From the NCBI RefSeq assembly GCF_002831565.1, contig NZ_CP025096.1:6935014-6999013 (forward strand): 64,000 bases of DNA. The letters run 5' to 3'. The notes beneath the pieces are model-generated. The model was not told the origin of the DNA and ran no database searches. It saw nothing but the letters and a program-made list of their open reading frames with translations. Below, piece by piece: positions 17,587 through 24,750 of the stretch (positions are counted from its first letter, which is position 1; each line of letters begins with the position of its first letter). Both the position numbers and the translations under genes were made by a program. The stretch comes from Spirosoma pollinicola. Lineage in GTDB: Bacteria > Bacteroidota > Bacteroidia > Cytophagales > Spirosomataceae.

Positions 17587-18189
17587 CTAATCCACGAGTT
17601 GATTAATGAGACCTTCCAGGGTCTTTAGAATTTTATTCAGGCTGGCCGGATTGTTGGTCACTTTAGCGATCATGATGCCCCCTTCAATTAAGGCAATCAT
17701 GGCTAATGCCGTCGATTCGGGCTCCACCTTGGCCTTAAATTCTCCCGAGGCCATGCCCGTGTTAATGATCTCGACGATAGTTTGTTTCCAGGCCAGAACC
17801 GCTTTCTCGGCTTTTTCTTTCAACTGGTTGTTGGTATCATCGGCTTCGGTTGCGGTGTTCAGAATGGGACAGCCCCCAACGGGAAACCCTTTCTGATTGA
17901 AACTATGATACACCTGCGCATATACCAACAGTTTCTGCTGGCAGGAGAGGGCCTGGCTCATTTGTTGCTGAGTCGCCCGCTGAATCAACGAGAGGTTATA
18001 ATCAAAGGCAGCCAGGGCTACTTCTTCTTTGTTGGCGAAGTTTCCATAAATACTCCCTTTGGTCAGCCCCGTAACGTCGGTCAAATCCGCAATCGACGTG
18101 CCGGCATACCCTTTCGTATTGAATACCCCGGCTGTTGTCTCAATGATGAACTGGCGGGTCCGGTCGGCTTTTGAGATCTCGTTATTCAT
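17587..18189 (-). CDS. TetR/AcrR-family repressor
   Basis: 200 residues. The HTH is at about 10-58: TRQFIIETTAGVFNTKGYAGTSIADLTDVTGLTKGSIYGNFANKEEV, with the KGSIYGNFxxKEEL recognition helix and linker of the family. The remaining helices form the ligand-binding domain, where GCPILNTATEADDTN around residue 108 is a feature of the TetR_C-type subgroup that senses small molecules. The gene lies between the SDR series and the divergent ketosynthase gene, with a palindromic operator 10 nt upstream of its own start. Autoregulation and control of both flanking units is therefore likely. Confidence 0.88.
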   Translation of the reverse strand: MNNEISKADRTRQFIIETTAGVFNTKGYAGTSIADLTDVTGLTKGSIYGNFANKEEVALAAFDYNLSLIQRATQQQMSQALSCQQKLLVYAQVYHSFNQKGFPVGGCPILNTATEADDTNNQLKEKAEKAVLAWKQTIVEIINTGMASGEFKAKVEPESTALAMIALIEGGIMIAKVTNNPASLNKILKTLEGLINQLVD

Positions 18190-18198
18190 GGTGCAAAT

Positions 18199-18212
18199 AT
18201 ACCGTTTGGTAT
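18199..18212. promoter_or_regulatory. TetR-type operator between tetR and the ketosynthase gene
   Basis: ATACCGTTTGGTAT repeats the ATACC-N4-GGTAT palindrome of 17467-17480. It is 10 nt ahead of the TetR start and immediately upstream of a plus-strand -7 box, covering the expected -33 region, so binding would block both directions. Confidence 0.75.
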
Positions 18213-18221
18213 TTTTTATCC

Positions 18222-18229
18222 TATCTTTG
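18222..18229 (+). promoter_or_regulatory. -7 promoter box for the ketosynthase gene
   Basis: TATCTTTG fits the Bacteroidota -7 consensus TAnnTTTG, 79 nt ahead of the ATG at 18308. No good -33 TTG is seen at 19-21 nt; that position falls in the TetR operator. Confidence 0.5.
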
Positions 18230-18307
18230 TCGCACTATTTTTTTATCTACTAAAAATCAACCGGCTCTGGCGAGTGAAGTAGCCGGGGTGGTTCAATCGC
18301 GAATAGC

Positions 18308-19552
18308 ATGTTACATCGAGTTGTAATTACGGGTATGGGCGCCCTGACACCGCTGGGCCATGATGTACCCACCTTTTGGCAAAACGTAGTTGCCGGGCAG
18401 TCGGGGGCCGCTCGCATCACGCGGTTTGATGCGTCTCTGTTTCGGACTCAGTTTGCCTGTGAGCTTAAAAACTATACCGCATCCGCCTATTTAAGCCACC
18501 AGGACATCAAGCGAACCGATCGGTTTACCCAATATGCCCTGATTGCGGCCGATCAGGCTATTGCCGATTCGGGGTTTGACCTGGGCCAGATGGACCCCTT
18601 TGATGTGGGTGTTATCTGGGGTTCGGGCCAGGGTGGTATGGACGTATTTGAAGAGCAGGTCAGCGAGTATGTCCGGGGTGACGGGCACCCTCGGTTCAGT
18701 CCCTTCTTTGTGCCCAAGCTGATCATCAATATGGCCTCGGGGATGATCTCCATTCGACACGGGTACATGGGTATTAATTACACAACGGTTTCCGCCTGTG
18801 CCACCTCCAATACGGCCCTAATGGACGCCTTTACCTATATCCGGCTGGGCAAAGCCAAGATTATCATCAGTGGTGGTTCGGAAGCACCGATCACACCGGC
18901 CTCGTTTGGTGGGTTTAGTGCGCTGAAAGCGATGTCTACCCGGAATGATGATCCCACCCGGGCGTGTCGGCCCTTCGATACCGGGCGGGACGGATTTGTG
19001 ATGGGCGAAGGGGCCGGGGCCTTGGTCTTGGAGGAATACGAACACGCCGTTCAGCGGGGTGCCACCATTTATGGTGAACTGGTCGGAGCAGCCATGACGG
19101 CCGATGCCTATCACATGACGGCCACCCATCCGGAGGGTATTGGCGCGCTGAAATCCATGCAACTCGCCTTATCGGAAGCCAGGCTGACGATAGCGGATCT
19201 TGATTACCTGAACCCTCATGCCACCTCCACCCCCGTTGGCGATCTGTCGGAGGTCAACGCCATCTCGAACCTGATCGGTCACCAACCAACCCGGATGAGG
19301 ATGAGTGCCACCAAGTCAACAACGGGTCATTTACTGGGTGCCGCCGGTGCCATCGAAGCCATTATCTGTTTGCTGAGTATGCGGGACGGTATTATTCCGC
19401 CGACTATCAATACGACGCAAGTTGATCCCCTCATTCCCGACACTTTACAGATTGTGTTGAACGAAGCGATTCAGATGCCGGTCCAAACGGCGATGAGTAA
19501 TACATTCGGTTTTGGGGGCCATAATAGTACGCTCGTATTTCAGAAAGTGTAA
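18308..19552 (+). CDS. fabF: Beta-ketoacyl-ACP synthase II (FabF-type), accessory copy
   Basis: 414 residues, full length. The thiolase-fold catalytic triad is present: Cys164 in VSACATS, His304 in NPHATSTP and His341 in KSTTGHLLGA. It condenses malonyl-ACP with acyl-ACP. Residue order and length fit FabF/KAS II rather than a modular polyketide synthase. It stands apart from the fatty-acid operon at 40-46 kb, next to a TetR regulator whose operator overlaps its promoter, and no acyl carrier protein is beside it. A specialised or stress-induced KAS, or a stray polyketide-type enzyme, is possible. The higher GC of this block suggests transfer with its neighbours. Confidence 0.85.
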   Translation: MLHRVVITGMGALTPLGHDVPTFWQNVVAGQSGAARITRFDASLFRTQFACELKNYTASAYLSHQDIKRTDRFTQYALIAADQAIADSGFDLGQMDPFDVGVIWGSGQGGMDVFEEQVSEYVRGDGHPRFSPFFVPKLIINMASGMISIRHGYMGINYTTVSACATSNTALMDAFTYIRLGKAKIIISGGSEAPITPASFGGFSALKAMSTRNDDPTRACRPFDTGRDGFVMGEGAGALVLEEYEHAVQRGATIYGELVGAAMTADAYHMTATHPEGIGALKSMQLALSEARLTIADLDYLNPHATSTPVGDLSEVNAISNLIGHQPTRMRMSATKSTTGHLLGAAGAIEAIICLLSMRDGIIPPTINTTQVDPLIPDTLQIVLNEAIQMPVQTAMSNTFGFGGHNSTLVFQKV

Positions 19553-19791
19553 CTGTTTTTGTGAAAATCAGTCGGACGTTTAATTGAACAATGGAAAAGT
19601 AGAAGGAAAGTGGCGAAAATCTGCCTTGTTGCGTTCAATAAATCCGTGCAGTTTACTAGTTCAGTGTTTTCCACCGAGTTGAGGTTTATTTGGACGGTTT
19701 TTACAAATGCTACTAACGCGAACAAAATAGCAAAAAAGGACCTCTTTTATTTTCGCCTGCAATTGTCCACTTTAGGCTAACGACGTAAGTA

Positions 19792-20007
19792 GGACTTGCC
19801 CCCTTTAACTGGACACTCAGTTAGATCATGCTTAACTTAATGTCCAGTCAAAGGGAGCAGGTCCACCTTTGAGTATATCGAGGGTTGGTACAACCGCCAA
19901 CGGAAACATTCGGTGTTGAATTACTGTACACCCAGTCAGCAGGAATCTTATTTTTACACTTCCTCAATGGCCGCCTAAAAAATCTCCACTATACTATTGC
20001 AAGTCCA
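19792..20007 (+). mobile_element. Internally deleted IS3-family remnant
   Basis: About 216 bp bounded by GGACTTGC (19792-19799) and GCAAGTCC (19999-20006). Its right 143 bp (19865-20007) matches 13774-13916 of the larger IS with about 11 differences and encodes the same OrfB C-terminus up to SSMAA. Left of that, 19792-19815 and about 19840-19863 form a 24-bp imperfect inverted repeat. The transposase is gone. It lies in the same orientation as the 12.6-13.9 kb copy, so the two bracket the GNAT-to-ketosynthase block. Confidence 0.75.
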
Positions 20008-20040
20008 GGATTAAGTGACAGGTAAGTTTAACATATAGAT

Positions 20041-20093
20041 ATAGGATAGTGGCTATAAACAGCTTTCGGGCTTGTTTATAGCCACTATCCTAT
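20041..20093. repeat. 21-bp perfect hairpin
   Basis: Arms 20041-20061 and 20073-20093 pair without mismatch around an 11-nt loop. There is no T-run after either arm. It lies between the IS remnant and the tRNA terminator and is not accounted for by a gene. Confidence 0.7.
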
Positions 20094-20151
20094 TAGAAAT
20101 TACTCTGTTTTTGACTAATTCAGTACACAAACCCGTACACGATGAAAAGAG

Positions 20152-20192
20152 AAAAACCCTTAACTAACTGATTAACAGTTAATTAAGGGTTT
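20152..20192 (-). terminator. Terminator of the tRNA-fMet gene
   Basis: 17-nt arms 20154-20170 and 20176-20192 pair with one G-U/mismatch position and a 5-nt loop. On the minus strand the stem ends in UUU followed by UUCUCUUUU. It starts 7 nt after the tRNA 3' end. Confidence 0.75.
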
Positions 20193-20198
20193 CTTGAG

Positions 20199-20271
<73 letters not shown>

Positions 20272-20283
20272 GTGTTTGGTCTG

Positions 20284-20313
20284 CAAAAGTAGGCAAACTT
20301 TATAGAATAACAA
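20284..20313 (-). promoter_or_regulatory. Promoter of tRNA-fMet
   Basis: On the minus strand TTG (20311-20313) is followed after 19 nt by TACTTTTG (20284-20291), matching the Bacteroidota TTG-N19-TAnnTTTG promoter, about 12 nt before the tRNA 5' end. Confidence 0.7.
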
Positions 20314-20314
20314 G

Positions 20315-20322
20315 TACCTTTG
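20315..20322 (+). promoter_or_regulatory. -7 box of era
   Basis: TACCTTTG on the plus strand, 94 nt ahead of era, fits TAnnTTTG. It lies just beyond the -33 element of the divergent tRNA promoter, so the two promoters are back to back. No clear -33 TTG for this direction. Confidence 0.5.
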
Positions 20323-20416
20323 CAAAAAAAAGTTTTAATCACTTCCGAAACGTTTTCTTTCTAAAGAGAGTTGTTTCCGAAAGCCGCTGGTAATCAGCCA
20401 GCGGGATCACCTAAGA

Positions 20417-21337
20417 ATGAATACACAAACCATTGCCAATTTCCCAGCCGATCATAAGGCTGGCTTCGTTAGTATAGTCGGTAAGCCAAACGTAGGCAAG
20501 TCCACACTGATGAATCAACTCGTCGGGGAGCGGTTATCGATCATCACCGCTAAGGCACAGACCACCCGCCACCGCATCATGGGCATCCTCAACGGAGTTC
20601 ATAATGGCCAGGAATTCCAACTCGTTTATTCTGATACACCCGGCATCATTAAGCCATTGTACAAACTCCATGAGTCCATGATGAGTTTTGTTCGTGGTTC
20701 TATTGAAGATGCCGATGTGGTGCTGTTCGTAACCGACATTTTCGAGCAACATGACGAAAACGACGTGATCGAGCGACTTCAGAAATCTGAAGTCCCTGTT
20801 ATTCTGATCATCAACAAAATTGATCAGGCAACACAGGATCAGGTAAATGAGAAAATAGACTACTGGCAGGAGCATTTTAACGCGCAGGAAATCATCCCTA
20901 TTTCGGCGTTGAACGCGTTTAACACGGAGCGTGTGTTTGAAGCCGTTATGAGCCGACTGCCGCAGCACCCACCCTATTTTCCGAAAGACGAACTAACCGA
21001 CAAACCCGAGCGGTTTTTTGCGTCAGAAATTATCCGGGAGAAGATCTTCCTCAATTACAAAAAGGAAGTACCTTATAGTAGCGAAGTCGTTGTTACGGGA
21101 TTTAATGAAAAGGATGATATTATTGTCATTCAAGCCGAAATTCTGGTTGAACGAGCTACGCAACGGGCCATTTTGCTTGGCGAAGGCGGCAAAATGATCA
21201 AGAAAACGGGCATTATGGCTCGTGAAGAACTCGAACGCTTCTTCGGTAAAAAAGTATATCTCGAACAATTCGTTAAAGTAGAACCCGATTGGCGGCAAAA
21301 AGAGCGTATGCTCAAGCGGCTGGGATATGATGAATAA
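20417..21337 (+). CDS. era: GTPase Era
   Basis: 306 residues. G domain: GKPNVGKSTL (G1, about 22-31), the TTRHR switch, DTPG (G3), NKID (G4) and SALN (G5). The C-terminal KH domain, with LLGEGGKMIKKTGIMAREEL (about 255-275), binds the 3' end of 16S rRNA during 30S maturation. The length is normal. It is followed by a second GTPase gene, der, after 187 nt. This era-der order is a common Bacteroidota arrangement. Confidence 0.97.
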   Translation: MNTQTIANFPADHKAGFVSIVGKPNVGKSTLMNQLVGERLSIITAKAQTTRHRIMGILNGVHNGQEFQLVYSDTPGIIKPLYKLHESMMSFVRGSIEDADVVLFVTDIFEQHDENDVIERLQKSEVPVILIINKIDQATQDQVNEKIDYWQEHFNAQEIIPISALNAFNTERVFEAVMSRLPQHPPYFPKDELTDKPERFFASEIIREKIFLNYKKEVPYSSEVVVTGFNEKDDIIVIQAEILVERATQRAILLGEGGKMIKKTGIMAREELERFFGKKVYLEQFVKVEPDWRQKERMLKRLGYDE

Positions 21338-21524
21338 TATGTAAGAGCTGGGCGTGAGGAGCTATCCAACGGCATAATATGCGTCAGTTCTCCTAACTCC
21401 TCACACCCAATTTCTCCAAAACAAAAGGAGATACAGACAAGGAACAGAGCGTCTGACGCCGGCATACCATGAACGCGCCAGTCCTCCTCACTCCTCGCTC
21501 CCAACTCCTCACTCCTTAAAAAAA
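21338..21524. repeat. Iterated-word spacer between era and der
   Basis: 187 nt built from variants of ACTCCTCAC/GTGAGGAG. GTGAGGAGCTATCC near 21353 has inverse matches near 21395 and repeated forms at 21483-21517 (CTCCTCACTCCTCGCTCCC...). No ORF. The style matches the spacers of the fatty-acid operon. Confidence 0.6.
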
Positions 21525-22832
21525 ATGGCAAACATCGTTGCAATCGTTGGCCGCCCAAACGTGGGCAAGTCCACGCTGTTTAACCGCCTGACGGAACAGC
21601 GGCAGGCCATCATGGATAACCAAAGTGGTGTTACACGCGACCGGCATTATGGCACGGCTGAGTGGAACGACAAGTATTTTACGGCCATCGACACCGGTGG
21701 TTATGTGGTTGGCTCTGAAGATATATTCGAAGAGTCGATTCGCGAACAGGTGGAAATGGCCATTCAGGAGTCGACCGTATTGCTGTTCGTAGTGGATACG
21801 CAAACGGGTATTACGGGCTTGGATGAGGACTTCGCCGATGTATTGCGCCGGTCGAAAAAGCCGGTCTATGTAGTCGCCAATAAGGCTGAAACCGCCGAAC
21901 GCGCCCACGGTGCCGCCGAGTTTTATGCATTAGGCTTAGGTGACCCTTACGCTATTTCGTCGCAAACCGGCACCGGTACGGGCGATTTGCTGGATGAAGT
22001 AGTGAAGCATTTTCAAACGCCAGGCGTCGAAAATCCTGATGCCGGTGTTCCGCGCATTGCGATTCTTGGCCGCCCTAATGTTGGAAAATCTTCTTTCCTG
22101 AACGTGCTTACCGGACAGGAGCGCAGTATTGTAACCGATATTGCAGGTACCACTCGCGATGCCATTAACACACGGTACAGAGCTTATGGTAAAGACTTCA
22201 TTCTGACCGATACGGCAGGTATTCGACGTAAAGCAAGGGTCGATTCGAACATTGAATTTTACTCCGTCCTGCGCTCCATCAAAGCCATGGAGGATTCGGA
22301 TGTGTGTATCATATTGCTCGATGCCACGCGAGGCTTAGAAGCCCAGGACCTGAACATTATTGGCCAGGCGGTGAAAGCCAAGAAAGGCGTCGTTATCATG
22401 GTCAATAAGTGGGACGCTGTCGAAAAAGATCATCGCACCGCCGATGTGTTGCGCAAAGAGATGATTCAGCGGATGATGCCGATTGACTATGTGCCCATTA
22501 TTTTTGCGTCGGTCCATGAAAAACAGCGCATTTTCCAGGTTATGGAAAAGGCAATGGAAGTGTATGAAAACAAGACGAAGAAAATTGCAACCTCTAAACT
22601 AAATGAGGTTATGCAGGCGGAAATTGAAAAATATCCACCACCGGGCGTAAAAGGCAAGTTTGTGAAAATTAAGTATATGGTTCAGGTACCTACCCCTTCG
22701 CCAACGTTCATATTTTTCTGTAATCTGCCGCAGTATGTTCCAGAAGCGTATCAGCGTTTTTTAGAGAATAGACTTCGCGACCACTTCGATTTTACAGGTG
22801 TACCGATTACCGTCTTTTTCAGACAAAAATAA
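21525..22832 (+). CDS. der: GTPase Der (EngA)
   Basis: 435 residues with two consecutive G domains: GRPNVGKSTLF at about 9-19 and GRPNVGKSSFL at about 182-192. Each has a DTxG and an N/TKxD motif (NKAE, NKWD). A C-terminal KH-like domain follows (about 350-435, ending in GVPITVFFRQK). It acts in 50S subunit assembly. Start ATG 21525 directly precedes ANIVAIVGRPN. A strong terminator follows 29 nt after the stop. Confidence 0.97.
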   Translation: MANIVAIVGRPNVGKSTLFNRLTEQRQAIMDNQSGVTRDRHYGTAEWNDKYFTAIDTGGYVVGSEDIFEESIREQVEMAIQESTVLLFVVDTQTGITGLDEDFADVLRRSKKPVYVVANKAETAERAHGAAEFYALGLGDPYAISSQTGTGTGDLLDEVVKHFQTPGVENPDAGVPRIAILGRPNVGKSSFLNVLTGQERSIVTDIAGTTRDAINTRYRAYGKDFILTDTAGIRRKARVDSNIEFYSVLRSIKAMEDSDVCIILLDATRGLEAQDLNIIGQAVKAKKGVVIMVNKWDAVEKDHRTADVLRKEMIQRMMPIDYVPIIFASVHEKQRIFQVMEKAMEVYENKTKKIATSKLNEVMQAEIEKYPPPGVKGKFVKIKYMVQVPTPSPTFIFFCNLPQYVPEAYQRFLENRLRDHFDFTGVPITVFFRQK

Positions 22833-23228
22833 ACTTTGTCTGAGTCAATGAGGAATGGCATGGTCAGGAATTGGGGAAGGCAAACGAAAACGGCTGCCTT
22901 CCCCAATTCCTGACCCTTTTTTGTACACCTGCTTTTGTAATAAACTATGCTTTTGCAACCCTTTCGTTCGTTAAACGGTATAGATAAATGTCTAATTGGG
23001 TGGTGTGCTAACTTCAACTGAGTAATATATTACAGATTGAGTATAAACACCTAATAACACATCACCTTACTTACCATAAAGTTACCAAGCGGACACATAA
23101 ACCTATTGACATACCCTAATAGGATTTAAAAAACAACCATTAAATAAATTACTTCTCACTTTCAGGCTGTTAGTTGCTAATATGCGTTACCTTTCATTTA
23201 CTATACCTTTTCGCTAAACGATATTCTT
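22833..23228. other. Spacer between der and the ArsR gene
   Basis: 396 nt. It holds the der terminator and then an AT-rich stretch that presumably carries the ArsR-gene promoter. No ORF, repeat or RNA gene is recognised in 22923-23228. Confidence 0.5.
22862..22922 (+). terminator. Rho-independent terminator of der
   Basis: 21-bp perfect stem (22862-22882 with 22895-22915), 12-nt loop, then a C and six T's. A textbook intrinsic terminator. Confidence 0.9.
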
Positions 23229-23537
23229 ATGGCCATTGACAAAGTAATAGACGACGAGAAGCGCATCGATAAAGCCGCGTATGTACTCAAAGCGGTCGCC
23301 CATCCTTTGCGCATCAGAATCATTCAAATGCTGAATGATAACAGGGAACTTAATGTGTCAGCGATCTATAAAAATCTGAATGCTGAACAATCGCTTATCT
23401 CGCACCATCTTATCAACATGCGCGATAAGGGAATACTTGACATTCGGCGGAGTGGTAAAAATATTTACTATTTTCTGGTTGATTCAGCCGTAGCCGAAAT
23501 AATCGAGTGCATTTACAAGAGCAAAATCCTTAACTAG
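23229..23537 (+). CDS. ArsR-family winged-helix regulator
   Basis: 102 residues. ArsR/SmtB fold: AAYVLKAVAHPLRIRIIQML (about 18-37) is the hallmark first helices, SAIYKNLNAEQSLISHHLINMRDKGIL the recognition helix, and RRSGKNIYYFLVD the wing. There are no cysteine pairs in the HTH, so it is unlikely to be a metal sensor of the ArsR/CadC type; a redox or metabolite signal is possible. It stands alone, ahead of a shared bidirectional terminator with ruvB, and no target gene is adjacent. Confidence 0.85.
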   Translation: MAIDKVIDDEKRIDKAAYVLKAVAHPLRIRIIQMLNDNRELNVSAIYKNLNAEQSLISHHLINMRDKGILDIRRSGKNIYYFLVDSAVAEIIECIYKSKILN

Positions 23538-23556
23538 GTAGCTCATTACCAGTAAC

Positions 23557-23608
23557 AAAACGTGTCCCCGGAGAGCCATTAACGAATGGTTTTCCGGGGA
23601 CACGTTTT
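23557..23608. terminator. Bidirectional terminator between the ArsR gene and ruvB
   Basis: 16-bp perfect arms (23557-23572 and 23593-23608) with A-run before and T-run after, plus an inner CCATT/AATGG pairing in the loop. It serves both converging genes. Confidence 0.9.
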
Positions 23609-23623
23609 TGTATTGAGTATTAG

Positions 23624-24652
23624 TTATCCGAACAACTCAGCAGCCTTATAGGGCGGCACAATGCCGAGGTGAACATAGGCCCGTTCGGTTGCTTCCCGAC
23701 CACGTGAGGTGCGTTTCAGAAAGCCTTCCTGGATTAAGAAAGGTTCATAAACTTCTTCGATCGTTTCAGACTCTTCACCGCAGGCGGTAGCAATAGTTGA
23801 GAGACCTACCGGCCCACCTTTGAATTTCTCGATAATGGTTGTCAGAATACGAATATCCATATCATCCAGCCCATACTGGTCAACTTCAAGTGCGCTCAGT
23901 GCTATTTCGGCGATTTCTACGTTGATGTAGCCATTTCCTTTAACCTGAGCAAAATCGCGGGTACGGCGTAGCAGGTTATTGGCGATCCGTGGTGTCCCCC
24001 GGCTACGTCGGGCAATTTCGTAGGCGCCAGATTCATCAATGGGCGTTCCCAGAATTGCCGCCGACCGCTGTACAATGGTCGTGAGCAATTGCGCATCGTA
24101 ATACTCCAATCGGGCACTAATGCCAAACCGCGCCCGCAAAGGCGATGTAAGCATACCTGCACGGGTCGTTGCACCAATGAGTGTAAAAGGATTTAACTTG
24201 ATCTGAACGGTTCGGGCATTAGGGCCGGAATCGAGCATAATGTCAATCTTATAATCCTCCATTGCCGAATACAGGTACTCTTCCACAATTGGGTTGAGCC
24301 GGTGTATTTCGTCAATAAAGAGGACATCGTTTGGCTGAAGATTGGTTAGCAAACCAGCCAGATCACTGGGCTTATCCAATACCGGACCGGACGTCATTTT
24401 AATACCCGCACTAAGTTCGTTCGCAATGATGTGCGAGAGTGTCGTTTTGCCTAAGCCGGGAGGGCCGTGTAACAGCACATGGTCGAGTGCTTCGCCCCGT
24501 TGCATGGCCGCTCTAACAAACACTTCGAGGTTGTCGAGTATTTTTGACTGCCCCGTAAAGTCTTCGAACGATAAGGGCCGGAGAGCCCGTTCAATTTCTT
24601 TGTCGGTACTGGTCATCCCGTCGCCTGAACCTTTCAAAAAGTCGTTTCGCAT
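23624..24652 (-). CDS. ruvB: Holliday junction branch-migration helicase RuvB
   Basis: 342 residues, normal length. Walker A GPPGLGKTTL (about 62-71), Walker B DEIHRL (about 115), sensor 1 GATTRAGML (about 160) and arginine-finger region PLRARFG. The C-terminal winged helix contains RTSRGREAT. It forms hexameric rings that drive RuvA-bound junctions in recombinational repair. The start at 24652 (MRNDFLKG) gives the usual short N-terminus; Met13 is an alternative. ruvA and ruvC are not in the window. Confidence 0.97.
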   Translation of the reverse strand: MRNDFLKGSGDGMTSTDKEIERALRPLSFEDFTGQSKILDNLEVFVRAAMQRGEALDHVLLHGPPGLGKTTLSHIIANELSAGIKMTSGPVLDKPSDLAGLLTNLQPNDVLFIDEIHRLNPIVEEYLYSAMEDYKIDIMLDSGPNARTVQIKLNPFTLIGATTRAGMLTSPLRARFGISARLEYYDAQLLTTIVQRSAAILGTPIDESGAYEIARRSRGTPRIANNLLRRTRDFAQVKGNGYINVEIAEIALSALEVDQYGLDDMDIRILTTIIEKFKGGPVGLSTIATACGEESETIEEVYEPFLIQEGFLKRTSRGREATERAYVHLGIVPPYKAAELFG

Positions 24653-24750
24653 GGTTTTGATTCGTGCAGTCCCGCTTCTATACTACCTGCAAAGCAGGCA
24701 ATTTCGGCCGAGTCGTTTACCTCAAATTTACACAAAAAACAGGAGAATTA

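Noticed and set aside
18308..19552. Ketosynthase of a polyketide gene cluster
   Set aside because: No acyltransferase, ACP or other PKS module is near, and length and motifs fit a free-standing FabF.
22923..23228. Riboswitch or small RNA ahead of the ArsR gene
   Set aside because: No conserved fold, hairpin series or known motif could be recognised in this AT-rich spacer.
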